Translations under genes and position numbers: made by a program
NCBI GenBank assembly: GCA_910589045.1
Contig: CAJUSH010000009.1
Location: 17,995-81,994, forward strand
Source of the DNA: an uncultured Eubacterium sp.
Lineage (GTDB): Bacteria; Bacillota_A; Clostridia; Lachnospirales; Lachnospiraceae
DNA length: 64,000 nucleotides
Reading direction: 5' to 3'
The notes under the pieces: generated by a model
The model's database searches: none
The model's input: only the letters and a program-made list of their open reading frames with translations
What the model was told of the DNA's origin: nothing
In this document: one piece after another, positions 1-8,564 of the stretch
Position numbering within the stretch: position 1 is the stretch's first letter
How the letters are laid out: each line of letters opens with the position of its first letter

Positions 1-2
1 TT

Positions 3-536
3 CATTATAACTCAATCTTTTACACCCGGCAATATTACCGCAGTCCGAAGGAACAAACCAACCGCCTGTTTTTTATCGGTCAGGACAAGGGACGTGCCCG
101 TGCACTGCTTGCGCTGAAGCGCATCCTGACCCGCGCCGGTGTTTTTTGCGATATCCGCATTGTAAGCGGGGATAAGCGGCCTTCCGGCATCCGCTCCCTT
201 GGGGAGCTTTACACGCCCCGCCGGCTCTCCTACGACGAATACCTGGAAACGGTGGAGGACTGCGATATTTTACTGGATTTTAACCAGAAAGGACAACAGG
301 CGCTCACCATGCGCGTCATGGAGGCGATCTTTTTATCCAAAAAGCTCATCACAAACAATGCCGCCATCCAGGGCTATGACTTTTACAACAAAAACAATAT
401 CCTCCTGCTTCCGGAAAACCCGGAGGATCTGACCCCGGAAGCGGTCCGCGCCTTTCTGGAAAAACCCTTCCTTCCGTATGCCGATGAGGTGCTTTGCTAC
501 TACGACTTCGCAGCGTGGAAGGAGCGCTTCGACTAG
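3..536 (+). CDS. 5'-truncated glycosyltransferase-like protein
   Basis: An open frame enters from the left edge of the window and stops with TAG at 534-536, so only about 177 C-terminal residues are visible. The stretch FIGQDKGRARALLALKRIL followed by a Rossmann-like run, a segment IVSG and the ending DILLDFNQKGQQALTMRVMEAIFLSKKLITNN resemble the C-terminal half of GT-B-fold glycosyltransferases, where a late helix selects the nucleotide sugar. I do not recognise the exact family. The gene runs towards the flippase on the other strand and the two stop codons share the bases CTAG. The setting, next to a Wzx-type flippase and a polysaccharide locus, supports a sugar-transfer role, but this is inference. 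Confidence 0.6.
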   Translation, partial: HYNSIFYTRQYYRSPKEQTNRLFFIGQDKGRARALLALKRILTRAGVFCDIRIVSGDKRPSGIRSLGELYTPRRLSYDEYLETVEDCDILLDFNQKGQQALTMRVMEAIFLSKKLITNNAAIQGYDFYNKNNILLLPENPEDLTPEAVRAFLEKPFLPYADEVLCYYDFAAWKERFD

Positions 537-2056
537 CGGGCCGTACCCCTGCGCACACCCACGAGGGTCAATATGCTGCGCATCCGCTCGCTCCTGCAAA
601 AGACAGCCGCATTCAGCAGAAGCGGAAGCCCGACGGAAATCAGGACGAGGAGCACAAAATGCAGGCTGCTTCCCGGCCGGTACAGCGCGCTGCCAAGCAG
701 ACGCACCAGCGCCGCCTCCGCAGCCCCCAGAAGCAAATACTGCATCAGCTCAAGCACATATTCCCGCATGGAAATGTTCAAATAGATCCGGTAGAATACA
801 AAAATCCGGCAGCCCGCCTGGAGGATGTACGCCGCAAGCGTGCCCGCCAGCACGCCGAATATGCCCCACGCGTCCACCAGCCCAAGGGATAAGAGCATGT
901 TGCAAAGGGCGGATACAGCTGCAATATTCCGCTCCTTATCAAACAGACCCGTCACCCCCATCACCATGGCAACCGGAAGACTCAAAATCAGAATGTAAAA
1001 ATTGAGCACGCACGCCCCCACCACATTCATTTCAAGCGTATAGCTGTCCGTGAGCCAGAAATCTCCCACAAAGGGACTTGCCGCCGCATACACGCCGCAG
1101 CCCGCAGACGCGCCGAACAGGAAAAACAAAAAGGTGACAAGCCGCAGCATTTCCTCGTCCTTCCCGTAATCCTTCTCCACAAACATCGCCCCCACACTTG
1201 GCTGAAGCGCGTTTGAGAGCGCCAGTGCGATGTTCGTAAGGGAATTCGTGATCAGACAGTAATTGTTGTAAAGCCCCGCAAACGCCACACCGATAAAGCC
1301 GGAGACAATCACGTTGTCCGTGGAGACTAACAGCTTGCCCGCCAAACGCACCACAAAAATATTTTTGATGTTGGCGAACACCTTTTGTTTCAGCTCCTTT
1401 TTCAGCGGCTTTCCCCATAGTCTCCGCACATACGGGTATTTTTTATACACATAACCCGAGATCCAGAGATTACTCAGCGCCTCCACACCGATGTTGACAA
1501 GCAGCGCCAGCGCATAATTTCCGGTATACTCCACAAGAAAAATGACGGCAGAATAGTTCGCAAGGTTCACAAGGAGCGTGACAATGCTCACGATATATTC
1601 CTGCTGGTCCGCGATCAGGAGGGAACGCCGAAACGACAGCAGATAGGAGAGCGCCGTCCGCAGCAGCCACAGAACGTAGATCAGCCGCACATAGCCGACG
1701 GAAAAGGGATTGTCCTTCAAAAGCAGGTGCACAAACGGCGCGGCCAAAAGCCCGAGTCCCATGATCACCACGGCAAAAATGTTGTACGCCCTGCGGTACA
1801 GGTTCATCAGCCCGGCGATCGTCTCCTCGTCCCGCCCCGCCAGTGCCTGATACAGGTTGTAGACGATGGCGGTGGAAATCCCAAGCTCCGAGACGGACAG
1901 AATCGCGATGACATTTGATACGACGCCGTTCAGCCCCACAAGCGCCTCACCCAGCTTCAGATTCAGAACACGCTGGCTCACAAAGCCGATAAGAATCAGC
2001 ACAACCTGGCCAAGCAGCCCAAAAAAACTGTTGCGCATGACATTTTTGATCCGCAT
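533..2056 (-). CDS. Wzx-type polysaccharide flippase
   Basis: A 507-residue protein with about 12-14 hydrophobic segments along its whole length, matching the MOP/MviN superfamily of oligosaccharide flippases. The N-terminus (RIKNVMRNSFFGLLGQVVLILIGFVSQRVL) has the usual basic start and first helix of RfbX/Wzx members. It would move lipid-linked repeat units across the cytoplasmic membrane. The ATG at 2056 is preferred over the GTG at 2065 because AAGGGGTG sits six bases upstream of it. It follows the acidic leader-like gene but is separated from it by a strong hairpin, so it is probably a separate transcript. PelG lies elsewhere in the same locus, so two MOP-family exporters occur within 11 kb. 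The family call is firm; the substrate is unknown. Confidence 0.85.
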   Translation of the reverse strand: MRIKNVMRNSFFGLLGQVVLILIGFVSQRVLNLKLGEALVGLNGVVSNVIAILSVSELGISTAIVYNLYQALAGRDEETIAGLMNLYRRAYNIFAVVIMGLGLLAAPFVHLLLKDNPFSVGYVRLIYVLWLLRTALSYLLSFRRSLLIADQQEYIVSIVTLLVNLANYSAVIFLVEYTGNYALALLVNIGVEALSNLWISGYVYKKYPYVRRLWGKPLKKELKQKVFANIKNIFVVRLAGKLLVSTDNVIVSGFIGVAFAGLYNNYCLITNSLTNIALALSNALQPSVGAMFVEKDYGKDEEMLRLVTFLFFLFGASAGCGVYAAASPFVGDFWLTDSYTLEMNVVGACVLNFYILILSLPVAMVMGVTGLFDKERNIAAVSALCNMLLSLGLVDAWGIFGVLAGTLAAYILQAGCRIFVFYRIYLNISMREYVLELMQYLLLGAAEAALVRLLGSALYRPGSSLHFVLLVLISVGLPLLLNAAVFCRSERMRSILTLVGVRRGTAR

Positions 2057-2105
2057 AATGTTCACCCCTTATGCTTTTTATGAAACAGAGAAATCCCCTG
2101 CGTAT

Positions 2106-2134
2106 AAAAAGCGCTGCATCATGCAGCGCTTTTT
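2106..2134. terminator. Bidirectional-looking terminator hairpin
   Basis: A perfect inverted repeat of 12-14 bp, with GCGCTGCAT against ATGCAGCGC, is flanked by an A run on one side and a T run on the other. It therefore looks like an intrinsic terminator in both directions. It lies between the end of the acidic Cys-rich gene and the start of the flippase, and should end the transcript that comes down from the nucleotidyltransferase gene. Confidence 0.85.
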
Positions 2135-2147
2135 CTTTCAAAGCTTG

Positions 2148-2819
2148 CTAAATACCGTAGGGATCATCGTTCGGCCCCTTGCCGGATGCCTCCCAGCGCG
2201 GCTTGAGCGAACCGATCATATTGAAATACCGGTTGGAACCGGACTTTTGCAGACCGCAGCCGTCCCCGGTATCCGCAGGACAGCCGGTACAGCCCAGCAC
2301 CTCCCTGCAGCCCAGTTTCATGCCGCCCCACGCGCCCTCCCGCGCGCCCTGCCATACGCCGTTCATATACCGGCTCTCGCAGGTAATACGCGCAGAAGCC
2401 TGCATCTGCGCATCCTCCGCCAGACCGTCGTTTTCCGGCTCCTTTACATCCGGGTCAGGCTTTGCGGCTGCCCCGGCATCCGGGTCGTCCGGAACCGCAT
2501 CGGGAACCTCTCCCGGTGTCTCCTCCGGCTGTGCGTCCGCTTCCGTCCCGGCATCCTCCGGTACGTCCTCCGGCGTCTCTTCCGGGATCTCGCTCTCCGC
2601 AATATCCCCCTCAACGTCTGTCTCCGGCTCTCCGCCCACAGAGTCTTGTGCACCGCCTGCCGCATTTTCCGCCGCAGCCACATCCTGTGCATACTCATAA
2701 GGGTCCGTGACCGGCTCCACCGTATCTCTCAGTGAAAATGTCTCCCCGCTACTGAACATGTACACGCCCTCTGCCGGTTCCTCCGCCATAACCACGGCAG
2801 GCCGCTCATAGTTTTTCAT
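2148..2819 (-). CDS. Acidic Cys-rich protein with leader-like N-terminus
   Basis: A 223-residue protein that I cannot assign to a named family. Residues 1-25 (MKNYERPAVVMAEEPAEGVY, then MFSSG) look like the short conserved N-terminus of small peptides in Lachnospiraceae. Residues 60-135 are a low-complexity Glu/Asp/Pro/Ala spacer. Residues 145-223 are Gly-, Trp- and Cys-rich, with cysteines at 147, 171, 177, 180 and 188. No signal peptide or membrane segment is visible. The ATG at 2819 has AAAGGAG at good spacing; another ATG six bases upstream is too close to that site. The leader, acidic spacer and Cys-rich tail invite comparison with ribosomally made, modified peptides, and a PqqD-like protein lies in the same locus. 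That function is a hypothesis only. Confidence 0.6.
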   Translation of the reverse strand: MKNYERPAVVMAEEPAEGVYMFSSGETFSLRDTVEPVTDPYEYAQDVAAAENAAGGAQDSVGGEPETDVEGDIAESEIPEETPEDVPEDAGTEADAQPEETPGEVPDAVPDDPDAGAAAKPDPDVKEPENDGLAEDAQMQASARITCESRYMNGVWQGAREGAWGGMKLGCREVLGCTGCPADTGDGCGLQKSGSNRYFNMIGSLKPRWEASGKGPNDDPYGI

Positions 2820-2957
2820 AGCCATCCTCTCCTTTTCCTATACAATAACTTCCATAACATATGGTTTGCTGTGATGCGGTTTTAGTCCCTCGCGCAATCT
2901 TCCAGATACGCGTAATATTAAAGCTAATTTAACTATAGCACCCCGGGCTATGCCGCG

Positions 2958-3305
2958 TCAAGGAAGGTTTGCGCTTTTCTGTTTTTTCCCCACGACCTCC
3001 TTTAAAAGCAGCGCCTTTCCGAGGTCGCCCTCCACCCGAATCTTTTTCAGCGTAAAGGCCAGAACCGGGTCAAGCCTTCCTTCTATGATCTTTAAAAGCG
3101 TCTCGGCCTTGCAGGTGATGCACACGTCCCGGTCGTAATACTCATACGGCTCCACATATGCCTTCCCCTCCTTCAATTCCAGATAAAACGCGCCTGCCGC
3201 CTCGCCCTCGATGTTGAACTGGAACGCCACATGCTCCGTCACCTTTGACACGTCCCCATGCTTAGCAATGTCCTTTACCTGCTCTACCAACTGTTCGTAC
3301 GTCAT
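2958..3305 (-). CDS. SCP2 sterol-binding-like domain protein
   Basis: A 115-residue single-domain protein (MTYEQLVEQVKDIAKHGDV onward) that fits the SCP2 fold. It has alternating strands such as VAFQFNIEGEAAGAFYLELKEGKAYVEPYEY and a C-terminal helical part with DPVLAFTLKKIRVEGDLGKALLLKEVV. The family binds hydrophobic ligands in a tunnel; in bacteria the ligand is usually unknown. I chose ATG 3305, preceded by AAGGAG, because the longer frame upstream only overlaps the neighbouring nucleotidyltransferase gene. It sits 37 bp after that gene and before the acidic Cys-rich gene, so the three probably form one transcript. A role in handling a lipid carrier for the polysaccharide locus is possible but unproven. 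Confidence 0.75.
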   Translation of the reverse strand: MTYEQLVEQVKDIAKHGDVSKVTEHVAFQFNIEGEAAGAFYLELKEGKAYVEPYEYYDRDVCITCKAETLLKIIEGRLDPVLAFTLKKIRVEGDLGKALLLKEVVGKKQKSANLP

Positions 3306-3342
3306 AATTCTTTCTCCTTTTTTATGCTTATCATTTCTTTTC

Positions 3343-4623
3343 TCACTCAAATAAATGCAGCCGCTCCACCAGCCGCCCCCGCTGACCGGCACTGCGCACG
3401 ATCTCCGCCACGGTTGTTTTTCGCAGCGTGCGGTTGTTGTGCAGAAAACGCAAAAGCGTAAGCACCCACAGCAGCGGCCAGAGCAGCGGACATTTCCCCG
3501 CCCGCGGATAATTTAAGCTCATCTGATGGTGAAACGCCCGCACGTAGGCGAAAATTCCCGATCCGTGAATCGCCACCATACGCCCCTTTTCCGACTTTCC
3601 GAATTCCTCCGCGTCGATGATCTCCCGCAAAAGCGCATCCAGATATGTATCGCTCTTCACCGATGCTGCCCCGGGAGTCAGAAACGGCTCCGCCGCGGCC
3701 TCGTCCATGCCAAGCTCCCGCACGCACAGCGCCGTCACCGCCGCCGCAAACTGCTCCACCTTCAGCGCCCGGATCAGCCGCAAGGCCTCTTCGGCCTCCT
3801 CCCGGGGCTGCTTTTCCCAGAACACCACCCAGTCACAGAGCAGCTTCAGCCCGAAGCCTGCGGTGAGAAAATGCTGCAGGAGATGTAAAAGAAGCTCAAA
3901 GCCGTGGTAGGCACCGGTGAGTACCGGGAGCGGGACGCCCATGCACGCCTGCGTGCGCACCGACCTTCGCGCCGCCTCCATACATTTCATCACCTGCTCA
4001 TTTGTCGCCTGATTGTCAAACGGCTCCACCATCATACGGTGCAGCTCCACCTCAATATTTGCCCTTCCGATCATGCACACATGGTGCAGATGCAGCCGCG
4101 GACCGTTCTCCGCGAAGCCGTGGCGCTCTAAGCATGCAACCGCCCGGTCGGTATCCTCGTCGGAAAAAAGAAGCAGATCCACGTCGCCCGACTTGCGAAG
4201 CTCCGGCTCGGGAAAAAACTCCGCGGTAGCAGCGCCCTTTAAAACCGCCGCACCGATGCCCTCATCCTGCAAAATACCGACGAGATATTTCGTGTAAAAC
4301 AGCAGCCGGTAAGCGTGCACGACTGCCTGCGCCGTCTGCTTTTGCAGCATATCGCGCATCGGCTCGTCCAGGCCGGGATACGCGCACCACGTCCCGCAGA
4401 TGAGGGGCACAACCGCGTGTGCCTGTGCCAGCGCAAAAAGCTTCTGCGCATCCACGCCCTGCAAAAAATCCCACTGCTCGGGCACCCTTTGCTTTAGGGA
4501 ATATTCCAGCAGCCTGACCAGGCACCGCTCCCCGGGGTCTGCAGGCCTGCTGCCGCTCTGTTTGATTTTATCCGCTGCTTTTCTACTATCCATCTCTTCT
4601 GCCGCCAATTTTCTCCAAAACAC
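3343..4623 (-). CDS. NTP_transf_5 family nucleotidyltransferase
   Basis: A protein of up to 426 residues with the hallmark of the uncharacterised nucleotidyltransferase family PF14907: a Lys-Gly step (AAVLKG, about 125-130) followed by GDVDLLL at about 147-153, whose aspartates would bind the metal-nucleotide. Members occur in polysaccharide loci and beside some lasso-peptide gene sets, where they are thought to modify a peptide or sugar product. The start is uncertain: GTG 4623 opens the longest frame, with ATG 4593 as an alternative, and neither has a strong ribosome site. It leads a probable three-gene transcript with the SCP2 protein and the acidic Cys-rich protein. It is transcribed divergently from the membrane-anchored DUF4832 gene. 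Confidence 0.75.
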   Translation of the reverse strand: MFWRKLAAEEMDSRKAADKIKQSGSRPADPGERCLVRLLEYSLKQRVPEQWDFLQGVDAQKLFALAQAHAVVPLICGTWCAYPGLDEPMRDMLQKQTAQAVVHAYRLLFYTKYLVGILQDEGIGAAVLKGAATAEFFPEPELRKSGDVDLLLFSDEDTDRAVACLERHGFAENGPRLHLHHVCMIGRANIEVELHRMMVEPFDNQATNEQVMKCMEAARRSVRTQACMGVPLPVLTGAYHGFELLLHLLQHFLTAGFGLKLLCDWVVFWEKQPREEAEEALRLIRALKVEQFAAAVTALCVRELGMDEAAAEPFLTPGAASVKSDTYLDALLREIIDAEEFGKSEKGRMVAIHGSGIFAYVRAFHHQMSLNYPRAGKCPLLWPLLWVLTLLRFLHNNRTLRKTTVAEIVRSAGQRGRLVERLHLFE

Positions 4624-4660
4624 CTGCTTTACGGCCTTTGCAGCAAATGCGCAGGCCCGG

Positions 4661-4674
4661 GTGTGAAAAGTAAC
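4661..4674 (+). repeat. Dispersed intergenic repeat copy 1
   Basis: The motif GTGTGAAAAGTAAC lies in the divergent gap upstream of the nucleotidyltransferase gene. It shares a GTGAANNGTAAC core with three other intergenic copies in this window, and shares the longer string GTGAAAAGTAACAAAC with the copy at 33865. Confidence 0.5.
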
Positions 4675-4737
4675 AAACCGTTACCCCCCCCCATATCAAC
4701 GAAAACCATTTTTATCATAGCATTTTTTCGCTTCGAA

Positions 4738-4746
4738 TGATATACT
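4738..4746 (+). promoter_or_regulatory. Extended -10 element for the plus-strand DUF4832 gene
   Basis: TGATATACT fits an extended -10 box (TGN plus TATACT) about 70 bp upstream of the DUF4832 start. No convincing -35 is seen. An AAGGAG at about 4764 is followed directly by ATG TAA, so it does not serve the annotated start. Confidence 0.35.
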
Positions 4747-4813
4747 AACCTTAAATTTTCCGGAAGGAGATGTAACGGTTCAGCCCTGCGGCTTTACGGT
4801 TACAAAAAACGCT

Positions 4814-6469
4814 ATGCCAAACTCTTCCCCTAAAAAAAAGACAAACCGATGGCTGGTCATCCCCGCCCTGCTCGTCGCCCTCGCCTCCGCAGCCTTCATC
4901 GCAGCCACGCTGCTTCAGCGGGCGGCAGACGGCTACTACCGGCAGCGCTATCTGGACTTTGCTTTTACAAACGACCACGACTACACGGAATCCGCGCAGG
5001 CACTGGACAATCCGGAAGGCGGCTTCTACTGTCTCCACGGCTATCTGCTCTCCGAGGATACCACGGAGGAATCCCTCGACGAGCTGCTGGCGAGAGATAT
5101 CCGGCTAAACGAAAGCGACGGCCTGGTGCTGCTGGAAATCAACCTTCTGCGCTATCGCGACACGCCGCTTACCGATGCCGCGCTGACGCAGCTTCGACGC
5201 ATCCTGGACGCATGGGAGAAGGCAGATTACCGGCTTATCCTGCGCTTTCTCTATGACTGGGACGGCAACGCTGCCGCCACGGAGCCGCAGGCGCTCTCAC
5301 AGATTCTGGAGCATATGACCCAGGTCGCACCCGCCGTAAACGAACACGCCGCCTCCGTTTACCTGCTCCAGGGCATTTTTGTCGGCGCCTGGGGCGAAAT
5401 GCACGGCAGCGACCATATGCAGGCCGAGTCCATGTGCGCCCTCATGGAGCACTTGAACGAAGTCATCGACCCCGGCATTTTCCTCGCCGTGCGCACCCCC
5501 GCACAGCGCCGCACGATCTTAAATTCCGCCGAAGCCTTTCCGGACAACAGCGGGCTGGCCCTTCGTCTGGGGCTTTACAACGACGGTATGCTCGGTTCCG
5601 ACATCGACCTTGGGACCTACGGGGACGTGGATCAAAGCACCGCCTCCTCCCTGAGCGACCGCTGGCTGCGCGGGCAGGAGCTGGACTACCAGGATGCACT
5701 CTGCCGCTATGTGCCAAACGGCGGGGAGGTGGTGATCGACAATCCCCTCAACGACCTTGCCGCCGCCATCGAAGCGTTCCGCGTCATGCATGTATCCTAC
5801 CTCAACCGCAGCTACCAGCTCGAGGTGCTCGACAAATGGCGGGCAGATACCATGCAGACCGACGACAGCTGGAACGGCATGGACGGCTTCACCTATATCG
5901 AGCGGCATTTAAGCCCGCGCTACCGCTGCACCGGAGCCGATGCATCTGCCTTCAACTTCTGGGAGGACGACACCGCGACATGCTCCCTCACCCTCACCAA
6001 CACCGCCTTCGCCGGTGCCCGACGGCCCCTGGCCTGCTGTCTTCGCATCGTCTCCGCGACGGATAACCGCGTCGTTTTTGAGCAGGACATTGATCCCGGC
6101 ACCCTCGATGCAGACGCATCCACTGAAGGCACAGCCTCCGGCGCAGATGCGGCCGGCGGCACGGAAGAAACCGGCCCCCCGGCTGTCGCCGATCGCCTGC
6201 AGACCCTCTGCAACGGTGAAGAAATCCGCGCCTTTGTCACGCTTCCCCTGCGCGAACTTGCCGACGGCACCTACCGCATCCTCCTCTCGTGTGAATACAC
6301 ACGGGACGGACAAAGGCTCGCGCTTGCAAACGACCTGCCCGAAACCGAACACGGCTACGAGATCGCCTCCTTTACCCTGAGCAGAACGCCCGCCGCAGCG
6401 CCTGCCGGCAGAGAGCTGATCCGGCGGTACCTCTCCCATTGGTCCGCGCAGCGCGCATTAGCAAAGTAG
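4814..6469 (+). CDS. Membrane-anchored DUF4874/DUF4832 protein
   Basis: A 551-residue protein with an uncleaved N-terminal anchor (about residues 13-32, WLVIPALLVALASAAFIAATLL), placing the rest outside the membrane. The central part has the DUF4874/DUF4832 signatures: DNPEGGFY near the start of the domain, VYLLQGIFVGAWGEMHGSDH, the VRTPAQR stretch and a Tyr/Asn-rich segment (MHVSYLNRSYQLEVLDKW). These domains resemble a TIM barrel followed by a beta domain and are suspected carbohydrate-active modules, although no activity is established. It is a paralogue of the minus-strand protein at 6355-7737, and the two reading frames overlap by 115 bp at their 3' ends. The ribosome site for ATG 4814 is weak and no better in-frame start was found. 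Confidence 0.8.
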   Translation: MPNSSPKKKTNRWLVIPALLVALASAAFIAATLLQRAADGYYRQRYLDFAFTNDHDYTESAQALDNPEGGFYCLHGYLLSEDTTEESLDELLARDIRLNESDGLVLLEINLLRYRDTPLTDAALTQLRRILDAWEKADYRLILRFLYDWDGNAAATEPQALSQILEHMTQVAPAVNEHAASVYLLQGIFVGAWGEMHGSDHMQAESMCALMEHLNEVIDPGIFLAVRTPAQRRTILNSAEAFPDNSGLALRLGLYNDGMLGSDIDLGTYGDVDQSTASSLSDRWLRGQELDYQDALCRYVPNGGEVVIDNPLNDLAAAIEAFRVMHVSYLNRSYQLEVLDKWRADTMQTDDSWNGMDGFTYIERHLSPRYRCTGADASAFNFWEDDTATCSLTLTNTAFAGARRPLACCLRIVSATDNRVVFEQDIDPGTLDADASTEGTASGADAAGGTEETGPPAVADRLQTLCNGEEIRAFVTLPLRELADGTYRILLSCEYTRDGQRLALANDLPETEHGYEIASFTLSRTPAAAPAGRELIRRYLSHWSAQRALAK

Positions 6470-7737
6470 ATCGGGAGTCCCGTCTTTTCATGGCGCAGGG
6501 CAACGCAGACGAAAAGCTCCTGTCCGCCCTGCGCGGCACATGCTTCACGGATGTCAAACTCCACGTCAAGCCTGCCGCCCGCCGCAAGCCTCCTGCCGTC
6601 AAAAACCGATTCCATCCGCATGCGCCCGCATTCCAGCACCACACACACCGGGTCGTAACAGCAGGCAAAGCCGGAATTTGCAATCGTTATCCGCAGCCTG
6701 TCCCCCGCTTTGTCCCGGCCGCTTTCGGGCGCCCCAGCCGTCAGGTCCGCACAGCCGCACTGCCCGGTCTTCTGCACGCCGTCCGTCAGCTCCACATCCG
6801 CCAGCTCGTAGCGGTAGCCCAGCCGCTCCCGGATCACATCAGAAAGCGGCCTGCCTCCGTCCCCCGGATGTTCCGGCGACCGCCAGCGCTCCCACACAAC
6901 CGGCTCGTGGACGCTGTTCAAATACGTCACCTGCATCAATGCCAGACGCGCAAGCACCTCGTCAGCGTCATGTGCCAGCGCCCCTGCAAGCACCTCGCCG
7001 CCGCAGAGCGTCCGTGCATTCTGCACCTTCATAAATTCCATCTCCCGCTGCGGCGTCCACATAATATCGGGCCTGTCCGCATCATCAATCCAGCCAAACG
7101 TCCCCATGTCCGTATCGGAGGCAAGGATCGCGTCGTCGTAAAGCCCGACCCCGACCCCGCTGTTATGCAATTGCAAAATCCTTTGAAACTGCGGCTTTCG
7201 CACACTGATCGGAATATCCCCGGCAGCCTTGCCCATGGCGTCGAAGAGCATCAGAAGAGACGCCCGATCCAAAAATTTCGAGTCATGCATTTCGCCCCAG
7301 CTTCCCACAAGCAAGCCCTGAATCGTGAGGATATGCGCCGAAAACGCCGCAAAAAGCGGGGCAAGCTGCCTTATATGTCCGGTAACCTGCCCAAGCTCTC
7401 CCGGCTCATGCTCCGGGCCGCGCCCCACACGGTCATAGACGACCCGCACGATCATCTGCATCCCGTTGTCGCGGAAAAGCGCAAAAATACGCCCCGCCTT
7501 TGCAAGCTCCCCGGCCGAAAGCGCGCGGTGTGCGCATTTTCCGATATCCAGGAGCACCAGCGCCAGCCGCTCGTCCCTGCAAAGCGACCAGACCCAGTCC
7601 TCCTCCACCTCCTTTTCCGTGATATCATACGTATATACATGGTAAAAACCCCGCACGGGATTTTTATCCGTGATAGGTGCGCCCCCGGCATGCCGCTCAC
7701 GCCAGTCCGTCCTCCGAAAAATCCACCTGCTGCTCAA
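6355..7737 (-). CDS. DUF4874/DUF4832 protein with TTG start
   Basis: A 460-residue soluble paralogue of the plus-strand DUF4832 protein. It shares NPVRGFYHVYTYD, LTIQGLLVGSWGEMHDSKFL, SVRKPQFQR and LMQVTYLNSVHEPVVWERW in the same order, but has no signal or membrane anchor. The start is TTG at 7737, chosen because GGAAGGAG lies six bases upstream and no ATG or GTG is nearby before the conserved domain. It begins 41 bp inside the end of the GT2 gene, suggesting translational coupling at the tail of the exopolysaccharide operon. Its 3' end overlaps the converging paralogue. One anchored outside copy and one apparently cytoplasmic copy is an odd arrangement. Confidence 0.8.
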   Translation of the reverse strand: MSSRWIFRRTDWRERHAGGAPITDKNPVRGFYHVYTYDITEKEVEEDWVWSLCRDERLALVLLDIGKCAHRALSAGELAKAGRIFALFRDNGMQMIVRVVYDRVGRGPEHEPGELGQVTGHIRQLAPLFAAFSAHILTIQGLLVGSWGEMHDSKFLDRASLLMLFDAMGKAAGDIPISVRKPQFQRILQLHNSGVGVGLYDDAILASDTDMGTFGWIDDADRPDIMWTPQREMEFMKVQNARTLCGGEVLAGALAHDADEVLARLALMQVTYLNSVHEPVVWERWRSPEHPGDGGRPLSDVIRERLGYRYELADVELTDGVQKTGQCGCADLTAGAPESGRDKAGDRLRITIANSGFACCYDPVCVVLECGRMRMESVFDGRRLAAGGRLDVEFDIREACAAQGGQELFVCVALRHEKTGLPIYFANARCADQWERYRRISSLPAGAAAGVLLRVKEAIS

Positions 7738-8488
7738 CCGGCACTCCTTCCTTCAATACCCTGATCCGAAACAGCACTGCCAGAATGCTGAACGTCATAT
7801 GAAACATGTAAATAATGGGCTTTAATCCCGAATGCATGCTCCGGCCTGTTTTCCGGGCGTACATGACGGCAGGCACCTCCTCTACCTGAAAGCCTAAAAG
7901 GAGCATCTGCAAAATCATATTTGCATCCGGATAGGTGTAATCAAACTGATTGTATTTAGAATAGTAGAGCACGGCGCGGCGGCTCAGCCCCTGCAGCCCC
8001 GTCGTCGGGTCCGCGATTTTGCGCCCCGTAAATACCAGTATGAAAAACCGAAACAGCGCATAGCCGATCTGCTTTGCGAGGGATACCGGGAACTCGGTGC
8101 TCCCCTCCATATACCGGGAACCAAGCACGATGTCCGGCGCATCCTCCTGCTTTAAGCGCTCGTAAATCCGGTGTATGTTGCTCACGTCATGCTGCCCGTC
8201 CGCGTCCATCTGTATCACGTAGCGGTAGCCGCGGCGAATCGCATATTTGTAGCCCACCTGAATTGCACTGCCGTAGCCGAGATTAAAAATATGCGTCACC
8301 AGCATATGATGCCTCTTTTTCACGATCAGATGCGTCCCGTCACTCGAAGCATCGTTCATGACAAGCACATCCACAAAGGAGGCATACTCCGGCTCCTCCA
8401 GCTGCTGCAATACCTTCTCAATCGTCTGCTCTTCATTGTATGCCGGCATGATAACCAGCACCTCTTTTCTGTCATTATATCGCTTCAT
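7697..8488 (-). CDS. GT2 family glycosyltransferase
   Basis: A 263-residue GT-A enzyme resembling dolichyl-phosphate mannosyltransferase-type GT2 proteins. Motifs in order are VIMPAYNEEQTI (nucleotide binding), VMNDASSDGT, and QMDADGQHD with the DxD-type metal-binding aspartates. It ends with a hydrophobic stretch near IIYMFHMTFSILAVLFRI. It should transfer a sugar from a nucleotide donor to a lipid or growing chain at the membrane. ATG 8488 is chosen over a longer frame because GGGGGAG precedes it and the upstream part only overlaps the GT4 gene. It lies 76 bp after the GT4 gene in the same operon. GT2 next to a DUF2304 protein is a common pairing in polysaccharide loci. Confidence 0.9.
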   Translation of the reverse strand: MKRYNDRKEVLVIMPAYNEEQTIEKVLQQLEEPEYASFVDVLVMNDASSDGTHLIVKKRHHMLVTHIFNLGYGSAIQVGYKYAIRRGYRYVIQMDADGQHDVSNIHRIYERLKQEDAPDIVLGSRYMEGSTEFPVSLAKQIGYALFRFFILVFTGRKIADPTTGLQGLSRRAVLYYSKYNQFDYTYPDANMILQMLLLGFQVEEVPAVMYARKTGRSMHSGLKPIIYMFHMTFSILAVLFRIRVLKEGVPVEQQVDFSEDGLA

Positions 8489-8564
8489 CAAACTCCCCCG
8501 GTAAAAATGTTCCGTTCCATATGACGCCTGACAGCCCGCAATCAGCATCGTCCGGCAGTCCCCA

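Noticed and set aside
6439..7764. A 441-codon plus-strand open frame opposite the minus-strand DUF4832 gene
   Set aside because: The minus-strand frame has the domain motifs and a ribosome site; this one is Arg/His/Pro-rich shadow sequence.
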